Shown: in pieces, positions 1 through 8,340 of the stretch
Layout of the letters: each line of letters starts with the position of its first letter
Position numbering within the stretch: position 1 is the first letter of the stretch
Assembly (NCBI GenBank): GCA_007695125.1
Contig: REEJ01000109.1
Span: forward strand, 1-36,249
DNA from: Trueperaceae bacterium
GTDB taxonomy: Bacteria > Deinococcota > Deinococci > Deinococcales > Trueperaceae
Length of the DNA stretch: 36,249 nucleotides
Direction: 5' to 3'
Notes under the pieces: model-generated
Database searches by the model: none
The model's input: only the letters and a program-made list of their open reading frames with translations
Told to the model about the DNA's origin: nothing
Made by a program: the position numbers and the translations under genes

Positions 1-10
1 GGCCGAACGC

Positions 11-1045
11 TCACTCGTCCCAGCGCAAGATCACCTTGCCGGCACGCCCTGAGCCCATGACGTCGAACCCCTCGCGGTAGTGCTCGGCACGCATACGGTG
101 CGTGATCACGGGTTCGAGATCGAGTCCCGACTGCAGCATGCCGGCCATCTTGTACCAGGTCTCGAACATCTCGCGGCCGTAGATCCCCTTCAGCGTGAGC
201 CCCTTGAAGATCACCTGGTCCCAGTCGACGGCGACCTCCGCGGGCGGGATGCCCAGCAACGCAACGTGCCCACCCCAGTTCATGTGCTCGAGCAGCTGCG
301 CGAAGGCCGCCGCAGCGCCCGACATCTCCAAGCCGACGTCGAAGCCCTCGGTCATACCGAGGTCGCTCATCACGTCAAGAAGGTCGGCTTCCGCCACGCT
401 CACGTCCACGACGCGCGTGGCGCCCATGCGGCGCGCCAGCTCGAGGCGGTACGGGTTCACGTCGGTGACCACGACGTAGCGGGCACCGACGAAGCGGCAC
501 ACGGCCGCCGCCATACAGCCGATCGGCCCGGCGCCCGTGATGAGGACGTCCTCCCCCACCAGATCGAACGAGAGCGCAGTGTGGACCGCGTTCCCGAGCG
601 GGTCGAGGATGGCCGCCCAGTCGTCCGGAACCTCGTCGGGGATCACGAACACGTTCGAGGCGGGCAAGACGAAGCGCTCGGCGAACGCCCCCGGGCGAGT
701 GACGCCGACGCCCTCCGTGTTCCGGCACAAGTGGCGGCGCCCGGCGCGGCAGTTGCGGCAGTGCCCGCAGGTGATATGACCCTCGCCCGACACGCGGTCA
801 CCGACGCCGATGCCGCGCACCTCGCTGCCGACGTCGAGCACCGTGCCCATGTACTCGTGCCCCGTGACCATCGGCACGGGGATGGTTCGCTGCGCCCAGG
901 CGTCCCAGGTGTCGATGTGGACGTCGGTACCGCAGATGGACATGCGCTTGATCGCGATCAGCACATCGTTCGGTCCGACCGCTGGTTCCGGGGCATCGAT
1001 CTGCCACATGCCAGGCCGCGGCTCGACCTTCGCGAGCGCCTTCAC
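11..1045 (-). CDS. tdh: L-threonine 3-dehydrogenase
   Basis: Zinc- and NAD-dependent medium-chain dehydrogenase that oxidises L-threonine to 2-amino-3-ketobutyrate in the cytoplasm. The 344-aa length is typical of Tdh. Visible are catalytic-zinc residues Cys38 (SICGTDVH) and His63-Glu64 (GHEY), the structural-zinc cysteines 93, 96, 99 and 107, and a Rossmann motif GAGPIG near residue 170. The GTG start overlaps the stop of the upstream kbl gene as GTGA, so the two are translationally coupled. Together they convert threonine to glycine and acetyl-CoA. The conserved kbl-tdh pairing separates this from sorbitol or other polyol dehydrogenases, which share the fold. Confidence 0.95.
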   Translation of the reverse strand: MKALAKVEPRPGMWQIDAPEPAVGPNDVLIAIKRMSICGTDVHIDTWDAWAQRTIPVPMVTGHEYMGTVLDVGSEVRGIGVGDRVSGEGHITCGHCRNCRAGRRHLCRNTEGVGVTRPGAFAERFVLPASNVFVIPDEVPDDWAAILDPLGNAVHTALSFDLVGEDVLITGAGPIGCMAAAVCRFVGARYVVVTDVNPYRLELARRMGATRVVDVSVAEADLLDVMSDLGMTEGFDVGLEMSGAAAAFAQLLEHMNWGGHVALLGIPPAEVAVDWDQVIFKGLTLKGIYGREMFETWYKMAGMLQSGLDLEPVITHRMRAEHYREGFDVMGSGRAGKVILRWDE

Positions 1046-2256
1046 GCGATCACGCCGAGCTCGCGTCCGACGTCCGTGAACGCGCGAATGGCCGTGTCGA
1101 TGTGAACGTCGCTGTGCAGAGCGGAGAGCTGCGTGCGGATGCGCGCCTGGCCCCTGGGCACGACCGGGAAGCTGAAGCCGACCACGTACAGCCCCTCGTC
1201 GAGCAGGCGCTCGGCCATGCGCGCGGCCAGCGCGGCGTCGCCGATCATCACCGGCACGATCGGATGATCGGCCCCTGCCAGCTCGAAGCCTGCGTCATGC
1301 ATGCCGTGCCGGAACCGCGCAGCGTTGGCGTGGACGCGTCGGCGAAGCGCATCGCCGCCTTCCAGCAGGTCGAGCACCCGCAGCGACGCAGCGGCCACGA
1401 CGGGCGCGAGGGCGTTGCTGAACAAGTAGGGGCGGCTGCGCTGGCGCAAGAGCGCGACGAGATCGGCCCGGCCGCTCGTGTAGCCGCCCGACGCGCCCCC
1501 GAGGGCCTTGCCGAGCGTCCCGGTGATGAGATCGACGCGACCCATGACACCACAGTGCTCGTGCGTGCCGCGCCCGTGCTCACCCATGAAGCCCACCGCA
1601 TGCGAGTCGTCGACCATCACCATCGCATCGAAGCGCTCCGCCAGATCGCAGATGCCTTCGAGCGGCGCCACCACGCCGTCCATGCTGAACACACCGTCCG
1701 TGGCGATCAGCCGGAAACGCGCGCCCTTGGCGGCCTCGAGCTGCCGTTCGAGGTCGGCCAGGTCGGCGTTCGCATAGCGGAATCGCTGCGCCTTGCAGAG
1801 CCGAACGCCGTCGATGATCGAGGCGTGGTTCAGCGTGTCGGAGATGATGGCGTCCTCGGGACCGAGCAGCGTCTCGAAGAGGCCAGTGTTGGCGTCGAAG
1901 CAACTCGAGTACAGGATCGTGGCATCGGTACCGAGGAAGGTGGACAGGCGCTCTTCGAGCGCATGATGCAGGTCTTGCGTCCCGCAGATGAACCGGACCG
2001 AGGCCACGCCGAAGCCGTAGCGGTCGATACCCGCCTTGGCTGCCGCCATCACGTCGGGATGGTTTGCGAGACCCAAGTAGTTGTTCGCGCACAGGTTCAC
2101 GACGCGTCGCCGTTCCGGGCCGGCGCCGATCTCGATCTCGATGTCGGCCTGCTGCTGGCTGGTGATGGCGCGCTCGTGCTTGGTGAGCCCCTCCGCCTCG
2201 ATCGAGGCGAGTTCGCCGCGCACGTGCTCGAGGAAGCGTTCGACCGGGCGCGGCAT
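1042..2256 (-). CDS. kbl: Glycine C-acetyltransferase (2-amino-3-ketobutyrate CoA ligase)
   Basis: PLP-dependent alpha-oxoamine synthase of 404 aa that cleaves 2-amino-3-ketobutyrate with CoA to glycine and acetyl-CoA. The PLP lysine is Lys250 in [10 protein letters not shown]. His144 ([10 protein letters not shown]) and the Asp216/His219 pair (VDDSHAVGF) are the expected cofactor contacts. The family also includes BioF and HemA, but direct coupling to tdh by a 4-bp overlap points to Kbl. The ATG at 2256 has only a weak G-rich upstream sequence. The 69 bp separating it from the next gene holds nothing I recognise. Confidence 0.94.
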   Translation of the reverse strand: MPRPVERFLEHVRGELASIEAEGLTKHERAITSQQQADIEIEIGAGPERRRVVNLCANNYLGLANHPDVMAAAKAGIDRYGFGVASVRFICGTQDLHHALEERLSTFLGTDATILYSSCFDANTGLFETLLGPEDAIISDTLNHASIIDGVRLCKAQRFRYANADLADLERQLEAAKGARFRLIATDGVFSMDGVVAPLEGICDLAERFDAMVMVDDSHAVGFMGEHGRGTHEHCGVMGRVDLITGTLGKALGGASGGYTSGRADLVALLRQRSRPYLFSNALAPVVAAASLRVLDLLEGGDALRRRVHANAARFRHGMHDAGFELAGADHPIVPVMIGDAALAARMAERLLDEGLYVVGFSFPVVPRGQARIRTQLSALHSDVHIDTAIRAFTDVGRELGVIA

Positions 2257-2325
2257 CAGCCGGGCCCCGCGCTGGGTCGAGAAGACAGCGTGATCATGGC
2301 TACCACGCTACCAGTCCGCGCGTGC

Positions 2326-4830
2326 TCAGGCCGAACGATCCGCGTCGGGGTCCGGGTGCCGGACCGCGGGCGATCGCGGCACCGCATCGGCCGCAGTACG
2401 AAGCGCTTCGGCCGGCATCGGGCGAGCGAACACGTACCCTTGGCCCTCGGTACAGCCGAGGTCGCGCAGCACGTCGGCTTGGCTGGCTCGCTCGATCCCC
2501 TCCGCCACGACCGTGAAGCCGGCCTTCGCGCCGATCGCGACGATCGCCCTGACGATCGCCACGTCGGCGGCGGCGTCGGCGTCGCCGTGGCCGTCGACGC
2601 CCGCGACGACGCTGCGGTCGAGCTTCACGACGTCGAGCGGTACCCGCTTCCAGCGCCCGAGCGACGAGGAGGCCGTCCCGAACCCGTCGAGCGCGATCGA
2701 GACGCCGAGCGCGTGCACCGCATCGAGCCGGCCGAGGTTCGCGTCGATGTCGCGCACCATGGCCGCCTCGGTCACCTCGATCTCGAGCTGGTCCGGGCGC
2801 AGACCATGGGTCGCCATCAGGCCCTCGATGCGGCCGGCCAGGTCTCCGTAGAGCAGCTCACGCATCGACACGTTGAGCGACAGGCGCGCCGCTCCGAGAA
2901 CGCGGTGACCCGACCAGCTCGCGAACGCGCCGCACGCCTCGCGCGCCACGAAGCGGCCGAGCGCGTCGATCAGCCCCGTCTCCTCCGCCAGCGGCACGAA
3001 CACGTCCGATCGGATGGCCCCGCGCTCAGGATGACGCCAGCGCGCCAGCGCTTCGACACCGACCCACGAACCGCTGGCGAGTGCCACCCGCGGCTGGAAC
3101 ACGACGTCGAGCGCGCCACCCTCGAGCGCGCTGTGGAGGTCGGTCGTCAGCTGCAGGCGGTCGCGGGCGGCGACGTCGATCTCGGCGGTGAAGAAGCGGT
3201 ACCCATCACGTCCGCCGACCTTCGCGCGGTACATCGCGGCGTCCGCATGGCGCAGCAGATCATCGGCTCCATCAGCATCGCTCGGGTAGAGGGCGATGCC
3301 GATCGACGACGTGAGCCGAACGACGGCCGGGCCGACCATGAACGGCTCGTCGACGGCGCCGAGGAGCTTGGCGGCGACGTGGCCGGCCTCCGAAGCGTCG
3401 TCGAGGTCTCCTATGATCACGGTGAACTCGTCGCCGCCGAGCCGCGCGACGGCGTCGCTGCTGCGCACCGCGCCGCGCAGACGCCCCGCGAGTTCGCGCA
3501 ACACCTGGTCTCCGACGTCATGGCCGAGCGAGTCGTTCACGTCCTTGAAACCGTCGAGGTCGAGGTAGAGCAGGGCGACGGCCGTCTCGTGACGGGCCGC
3601 CCGACCCAGCGTCGTGCGCAGAGCGTCGAAGAACGCCGCTCGGTTCGGGAGGCCCGTGAGGGCGTCGACGCTGGCGATCCGCTCGAGTTCATCCTTCCGC
3701 ATGCGCACGGCAGCCTCGAGCGTGAGTCGCTGGATGACGAGCGACGCCTGCGTCGCAGCGACTTCGGCCATGGCGACGGTGTCGCGCGAGAACGGCCGGT
3801 CACGCTCGAGCCGATCGAGGTAGAGGAAACCGAGCGGGAGATCGCCGGTGAGGAGCGGCAACACCAGCGTGGCGGTGATGCGATCGCCGCCTCCATGCGC
3901 GTTGAGCGCGTCGCGGCGCTCCACGCCCAGGCGCTCGTTGCGTCCGAACGGATGCAGGAGTTGCGTCGTCGTGCGCATGTCGTGCGGGTGGGCGAGCTCG
4001 TCGACGTCGAACACCACCTGCTTCAGCGGCTCGAACTCGTAGCGGTGCGTCGCGACGAACCGGAAGCGTCCATCCGGGCCACGCAGCAAGATCGACCCGG
4101 CATCGGCCTCGGGCGCGAGATCGACGACGCGCTCGAGCAGGCCGGGGTACAGCGTGTGTTCGAGCCGCTGCTCGAGCCCCCATGCGACCATGTCGGTCAG
4201 GCCCTTGCGCCAGCGCGATTCGGCCAGCGAGCGTTGAGCGAGGTCGTCGCGATCGCGCGCACCACCGATCACGTCGGCGATGACCTGCACCAACGAGATC
4301 AGGCTCGGCGCCCAATCGGCCGCTGCGCGCTGGTGGTGGATCCCGAGCGAACCGATGACGGTGCCGCCAGCGCGCGTCGGGACGGCGAGGATCGTGCGCA
4401 AGGCATGGTCGCGCCACACGCCCCGCGCACGCTCATCGGGCAGGTCGCGCTCACGCTCGAACACGTGGTGCCGGCCCTCCAGGAGCGGAACGACCCACCA
4501 CGGACGGTCCTCGAAGCGGATGCCGCGTGTCCGGATCACGTAGCCCTCGACGCCATCGCGGGTCCACTCGTGCGTGGCGTCGAAGCGCTCGTGTTCGTGA
4601 TCGAAGCGGAACAGGAACGCACGATCCGCGTCGACGGCGCGCGCGACGGACGCGAGCACGTCGCAGACGGCTGCGTCGAAGCCGCCCGAGCGAGTCGCGG
4701 TGAGACGTTCGACGACGTCGCTCAGGACGTCGATCAGTCGGCGTTCGACTGGTCCGAACGCGCCGATCGACGATCCTGCCCGTACCCCGCCATCCCACTC
4801 GTCGGCCGTGTGCTCGTCCACTTTCACCAC
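2326..4830 (-). CDS. GAF-GAF-GGDEF-EAL cyclic di-GMP signalling protein
   Basis: An 834-aa protein with no obvious membrane segment or signal peptide. Two GAF-like sensor regions (about 30-200 and 205-375) precede a GGDEF domain (about 380-550) and an EAL domain (about 560-815). The diguanylate cyclase looks intact: GGDEF at 465-469 and an RxxD inhibitory site (RSSD, 456-459) five residues upstream. The EAL domain keeps EAL (593-595), the ExTE-like EVTE and a KLD lysine, but the DDFG metal-binding motif reads DGFG (715-718), with the second Asp replaced by Gly. Diguanylate cyclase activity is likely and phosphodiesterase activity doubtful. The GTG start at 4830 lacks a clear ribosome site and the true start may be slightly inside. 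It stands alone between kbl and the mrp operon. Confidence 0.9.
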   Translation of the reverse strand: MVKVDEHTADEWDGGVRAGSSIGAFGPVERRLIDVLSDVVERLTATRSGGFDAAVCDVLASVARAVDADRAFLFRFDHEHERFDATHEWTRDGVEGYVIRTRGIRFEDRPWWVVPLLEGRHHVFERERDLPDERARGVWRDHALRTILAVPTRAGGTVIGSLGIHHQRAAADWAPSLISLVQVIADVIGGARDRDDLAQRSLAESRWRKGLTDMVAWGLEQRLEHTLYPGLLERVVDLAPEADAGSILLRGPDGRFRFVATHRYEFEPLKQVVFDVDELAHPHDMRTTTQLLHPFGRNERLGVERRDALNAHGGGDRITATLVLPLLTGDLPLGFLYLDRLERDRPFSRDTVAMAEVAATQASLVIQRLTLEAAVRMRKDELERIASVDALTGLPNRAAFFDALRTTLGRAARHETAVALLYLDLDGFKDVNDSLGHDVGDQVLRELAGRLRGAVRSSDAVARLGGDEFTVIIGDLDDASEAGHVAAKLLGAVDEPFMVGPAVVRLTSSIGIALYPSDADGADDLLRHADAAMYRAKVGGRDGYRFFTAEIDVAARDRLQLTTDLHSALEGGALDVVFQPRVALASGSWVGVEALARWRHPERGAIRSDVFVPLAEETGLIDALGRFVAREACGAFASWSGHRVLGAARLSLNVSMRELLYGDLAGRIEGLMATHGLRPDQLEIEVTEAAMVRDIDANLGRLDAVHALGVSIALDGFGTASSSLGRWKRVPLDVVKLDRSVVAGVDGHGDADAAADVAIVRAIVAIGAKAGFTVVAEGIERASQADVLRDLGCTEGQGYVFARPMPAEALRTAADAVPRSPAVRHPDPDADRSA

Positions 4831-4881
4831 GATGGCGTTCAGGCTAGCAGGTCGGGCCTCGCGCGCGCCACCAGAAACCGC

Positions 4882-5262
4882 TCAATGGTCGCTCTCGAGT
4901 TCGTCCGGCGCAGGATCCGGGCGCCCGTGCCGCACCTCGTCGTAGCGGCCACGCAGATCGTCGTGGTGCGTTCGGTCCCACAGTTCGGCGCGGTCGTAGT
5001 ACGCCGCCCGGCCCAGCACGTGAGCCGCCACCGGCGCCGTGAGGAGCAGGAAGACGAACACGACCACGCTCTTGACGGCGACGCCGAGCTCGCCGAACAC
5101 GAACGCGGCGGCGACGAGCACCAGGCCAGCGCCGAGCGTGCCGGCCTTGGTGCCCGCGTGCATGCGCATGAACACATCCGGAAGTCGCAGTACGCCGAGC
5201 GCTGCGACCAGCACGAAGAAGGCGCCGGCGATGAGCAGGAGGGCGCCGATGGTCTCACTCAT
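4882..5262 (-). CDS. mrpG: Mrp Na+/H+ antiporter subunit G
   Basis: Last gene of the mrp operon, 126 aa from the ATG at 5262, which has GGGAG about 7 nt upstream. A GTG 12 nt earlier is possible but less likely. Three hydrophobic segments occupy roughly residues 5-95, followed by a charged tail, the usual MrpG layout. MrpG is a small membrane subunit needed for assembly and activity of the multisubunit cation/proton antiporter in the cytoplasmic membrane. It overlaps mrpF by 8 nt. Confidence 0.9.
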   Translation of the reverse strand: MSETIGALLLIAGAFFVLVAALGVLRLPDVFMRMHAGTKAGTLGAGLVLVAAAFVFGELGVAVKSVVVFVFLLLTAPVAAHVLGRAAYYDRAELWDRTHHDDLRGRYDEVRHGRPDPAPDELESDH

Positions 5263-5557
5263 GGCGGCTCCCACGGCGCCACTCGATGAAGCGAGCGAAC
5301 GCGACCGTCCCGAGGAAGGCGACCAGGGCGAGGGCGATCGCCGCGTCGAGGTACAGGCCCTGCCCCGAGGCGATGGCGTACGTCGCGATCACCGACACCG
5401 ACACCAAACCGATCACGTCGAGCGCCAGCACGCGGTCCGACAGGCTGGGACCGATGACGACACGGACGAACGCGGCGACGAGCGCGAGCATGGTGGCCCC
5501 GAACGCCAGGTAGGCCGCAACCTGCAACAGGCTCGCTGGGCCCTCGAGCAGGGTCAT
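5255..5557 (-). CDS. mrpF: Mrp Na+/H+ antiporter subunit F
   Basis: A 100-aa protein with three predicted membrane helices and the MrpF-type GPSLSDRVLALDVIG segment around residues 32-46. It is a small subunit of the Mrp antiporter complex. Its ATG overlaps the mrpE stop as ATGA, so it is translationally coupled within the mrpABCDEFG operon. Length and gene order match group 1 Mrp systems. Confidence 0.92.
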   Translation of the reverse strand: MTLLEGPASLLQVAAYLAFGATMLALVAAFVRVVIGPSLSDRVLALDVIGLVSVSVIATYAIASGQGLYLDAAIALALVAFLGTVAFARFIEWRRGSRHE

Positions 5558-6027
5558 CGGAACACCTCCAGGATGCGCCGTTCGAAGTCGTGCTTGATGC
5601 TGCGCGAGACCGCCGCGGGATCGTCACCGTACATGGCGTGGACGTAGAGGCTGGTGCCATCGTCGCTGACGTCGACGGAGAGCGTTCCAGGCGTGAGCGA
5701 GACGAGGTTGGCGAGGAGCGTGATCTGGACGTCACCACGAACGTCGAGCGGCACCTGGATGATCGCCGGGCGCATCGTGAACGTGGGTCTGATCACATCG
5801 ATGGCGACGCGGATGCTGGACACCACGAGCTCCTTCAGGAAGAACACCGTCAGTCCGATCGCGCGCAGGAACCGGATGGCGTAGCGGCGATCGCCGAGCA
5901 CTGGTCCGACCAGGTGCAGCACCAGCATCCCGACCAGGAAGCCGCTGCCGATCGACAACAGCGTCACCTCGCCTTGCGCCATGGCCCACAGCAGCGCCAG
6001 CATCAGGTTGAGTGCGAAGAGGGTCAC
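5554..6027 (-). CDS. mrpE: Mrp Na+/H+ antiporter subunit E
   Basis: A 157-aa protein. I chose the GTG at 6027 because it overlaps the mrpD stop as GTGA; the same frame stays open much further upstream but that stretch is antisense-like shadow of mrpD. N-terminal helices (about 1-35 and 50-75) are followed by a soluble part with TLLANLVSLTPGTLSVDVSDDG, the characteristic MrpE segment. MrpE supports stability and full activity of the antiporter in the membrane. Confidence 0.92.
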   Translation of the reverse strand: MTLFALNLMLALLWAMAQGEVTLLSIGSGFLVGMLVLHLVGPVLGDRRYAIRFLRAIGLTVFFLKELVVSSIRVAIDVIRPTFTMRPAIIQVPLDVRGDVQITLLANLVSLTPGTLSVDVSDDGTSLYVHAMYGDDPAAVSRSIKHDFERRILEVFR

Positions 6028-7556
6028 TGGTCTCCCCCTAGCGAGGCTTCGAGCACCGCACGCAGGCTGGCGGCAGCCTCCGGGCCGAGCACCGCGCCGA
6101 CGTAGCGCGACGGGTCGAGGAGCTCGGCGGCGGCGGCGTCGGCCACCCCGATCAGCGGCGTGCTCCACAGACCGAGCAGCACCGTGAGCGCCGCTAGGCC
6201 GACGACGGGTGCATAGAACAAGCGCGACGGCGCTGCACCCACCGGCGCATCGTCGGGAGCCGGCTTCCAGTACGCGTACTGCCAGATCTTGGTCATCGAG
6301 AAGAGCGTCAAGAGGCCGACACCCAGCGCCACCGCCGCGATCCACCACACGCCCGCCTCGAGGGCGGCCAGCACGACGAGCAGCTTCGCCCAGAAGCCCG
6401 AGAGCGGCGGGATGCCCGCCAAGCCCAAGGCGGCGATCAGGAACAGTGCCGACAGGAACGGCGCGGCCTTGAACAGGCCCCCGATGCGCCCCAGGTCGAA
6501 ACTGCCCGTGAGGCGCCTGGCGATGCCGGCGATCAAGAACAGGTTCGCCTTTGCGACGATGTTGTGGATCAAGTAGAACACCGCACCCGCCAAGGCGAGC
6601 GGCGTGTACAACGCCAGGCCCATGATCATGTAGCCGATCTGGCTGATGATGTGGAACGACAAGATCTTGCGCACGTCGCTCTGCGCGGCCGCGGTGAGCA
6701 CACCACTGACCATCGTGAACGCACCGACCCAGAGCAAGATGGTGTGGGTGTAGCCGACGTCGCCGGTGAAGAGCAGCGTGAAGACGCGCATCAGGGCGTA
6801 GACGCCGACCTTGGTCAACATGCCGGCGAAGAACGCGGAGATCGCGATCGGCGGCGTGTGGTACGAGGCCGGGAGCCAGAAGAACAGCGGGAACACCGCC
6901 GCCTTGATCCCGAACGCGACCATGAACAGCATCGCGATCGTCGTGACCAAGCCGGGGTCTTGGTGCCGGAGCTCGACCGCCAGATCGGCCATGTTCAGCG
7001 TGCCGGTCAGGCCGTACAGGAGCCCGATCGCGGCGAGGAACAGCATCGACGACAGCAGGTTGACGGAGACGTACTTGATCCCACCCTCGAGCTGCGCTCG
7101 GCGCCCGCCGAGCGTGAGCAGCACGAAGCTGCTGATGAGCAGCACCTCGAACCACACGTAGAGGTTGAACAGGTCGCCGGTGAGGAAGGCGCCGTTGATG
7201 CCGACCAGCAGGACCTGGAAGAGCGGGTGGAAACCCGAGCGCTCGCGTTCGGGATCGATGTCGCGCAACGCGTAGACGGCCGAGGCGAGCGCCATCACGG
7301 AAGCGATCAGCACCATGACGGCCGAGAGGTGGTCCGCGACGAACGAGATGCCGAAGGGGGCGGTCCAGCCACCGAACTGCACGACCTGAATCCCGCCGGA
7401 CGACACCTGCGCCATGAGCACCGCGGCGACCACCACCGACGCCACCGTGCTGAGCGTGGCGAGCACGCGCTGGGCGCCCTGACTGTGACGAAGCAGGAGC
7501 AGCACCGCGGCACTGAAGAGCGGCACGATGACGGGGGCGACGACGAACAGGTTCAT
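6024..7556 (-). CDS. mrpD: Mrp Na+/H+ antiporter subunit D (NuoN-like)
   Basis: A 510-aa polytopic membrane protein of the NuoL/M/N antiporter family with about 14 helices. Family motifs include the TM5 glutamate region (YVWFEVLLISS), the lysine-bearing GIKAAVFPLFFWLPASYHTPP, and the TKVGVYALMR segment. MrpD is one of the two proton-translocating subunits of the complex. The ATG overlaps the mrpC stop as ATGA. It is intact and of normal length. Confidence 0.95.
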   Translation of the reverse strand: MNLFVVAPVIVPLFSAAVLLLLRHSQGAQRVLATLSTVASVVVAAVLMAQVSSGGIQVVQFGGWTAPFGISFVADHLSAVMVLIASVMALASAVYALRDIDPERERSGFHPLFQVLLVGINGAFLTGDLFNLYVWFEVLLISSFVLLTLGGRRAQLEGGIKYVSVNLLSSMLFLAAIGLLYGLTGTLNMADLAVELRHQDPGLVTTIAMLFMVAFGIKAAVFPLFFWLPASYHTPPIAISAFFAGMLTKVGVYALMRVFTLLFTGDVGYTHTILLWVGAFTMVSGVLTAAAQSDVRKILSFHIISQIGYMIMGLALYTPLALAGAVFYLIHNIVAKANLFLIAGIARRLTGSFDLGRIGGLFKAAPFLSALFLIAALGLAGIPPLSGFWAKLLVVLAALEAGVWWIAAVALGVGLLTLFSMTKIWQYAYWKPAPDDAPVGAAPSRLFYAPVVGLAALTVLLGLWSTPLIGVADAAAAELLDPSRYVGAVLGPEAAASLRAVLEASLGGDQ

Positions 7557-7924
7557 ACCTCGTCCTCGTCATCGAGGCGCACGAGCGCGTCGCCCAACTC
7601 GTCGGTCTTCACGGTTCCGAGACGCTCGTAGACGCGCAGCAAGAGCACCAAAGTGAACACGATCAGGCCGAAGCCGATGACGATCGCGGTCAGCACCACC
7701 GCTTGCGGCAGGGCGTTGGCCACCTCACCGGCGGGCGTCGACAGGCCTGCGGGGATGACCGGCGCGGCGCCGCGGGTCAGGCGGCCGGCGGTGAAGATCA
7801 ACACGTTCACCGAGCCAGACAGGACCAACAGACCGAACACGAAGCGCATCAAGTTGCGCTGCATCATCAGGTACAGGCCACTGGCGAACAGGACACCGAC
7901 CATGACGGCGAAGGGAACCTCCAT
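7553..7924 (-). CDS. mrpC: Mrp Na+/H+ antiporter subunit C (NuoK-like)
   Basis: A NuoK-like subunit of 123 aa with three helices (MEVPFAVMVGVLFASG at the start; the FVFGLLVLSGSVNVLIF segment is typical) and a charged C-terminal tail. I prefer the ATG at 7924 because MEVPF matches the usual MrpC N-terminus and GGAGGGG lies 8 nt upstream. A GTG at 7930 overlapping the mrpB stop as GTGA is the alternative. MrpC forms part of the membrane core linking MrpA and MrpD. Confidence 0.93.
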   Translation of the reverse strand: MEVPFAVMVGVLFASGLYLMMQRNLMRFVFGLLVLSGSVNVLIFTAGRLTRGAAPVIPAGLSTPAGEVANALPQAVVLTAIVIGFGLIVFTLVLLLRVYERLGTVKTDELGDALVRLDDEDEV

Positions 7925-7926
7925 GG

Positions 7927-8340
7927 TCACTGCCCCTCCAGAGCGAACAACATCGTGAGCACGGTTCCGACCACGACCAGGTACACGCCGACGTCGAAGA
8001 GCAAGACGGTACTGAGCTTGACCTCCGCGCTACCAGGCAGATCGATGATCAGCCAGTGCCCGGTCAAGAACGGCGTACCGAACAACACAGCGATCAGACC
8101 CGCAGCGACGGCGGCCGTGAGGCCGACGCCGAGCAGCGCCCGCGGACGAACCCGGACCATGTCGTTGGCCGCCTGGGCTCCGAAGGCCAAGACGTAGAGC
8201 GCGACGGCGGCAGCAGCGGTCAACCCGCCGATGAAGCCGCCGCCCGGCAGGTCGTGCCCGCGCAACAGCAGGAACACCGAGAACAGCAACAAGATGGTGA
8301 TGAGCAGCATCGTGGTCGTTCTGAGGATGAGGCTGTTCAC
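7927..8340 (-). CDS. mrpB: Mrp Na+/H+ antiporter subunit B
   Basis: A 137-aa four-helix membrane protein. [13 protein letters not shown] near residues 28-40 is the MrpB hallmark. The GTG start overlaps the mrpA stop as GTGA. In group 1 systems this free MrpB sits next to the MrpB-like domain already fused to the end of MrpA, as is the case here. Confidence 0.93.
   Translation of the reverse strand: MNSLILRTTTMLLITILLLFSVFLLLRGHDLPGGGFIGGLTAAAAVALYVLAFGAQAANDMVRVRPRALLGVGLTAAVAAGLIAVLFGTPFLTGHWLIIDLPGSAEVKLSTVLLFDVGVYLVVVGTVLTMLFALEGQ

Noticed and set aside
1102-5289. A 1395-codon plus-strand open frame opposite kbl, the GGDEF-EAL gene and mrpG
   Set aside because: It is antisense to well-identified genes, has shadow composition (Arg, Asp, His, Val rich) and no domain. 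High GC leaves such frames open.
5554-7572. A 672-codon minus-strand frame spanning the mrpD and mrpE region
   Set aside because: Only its last 157 codons, from the GTG at 6027, encode a real protein (MrpE). The rest is an arginine/proline-rich out-of-frame reading of mrpD.
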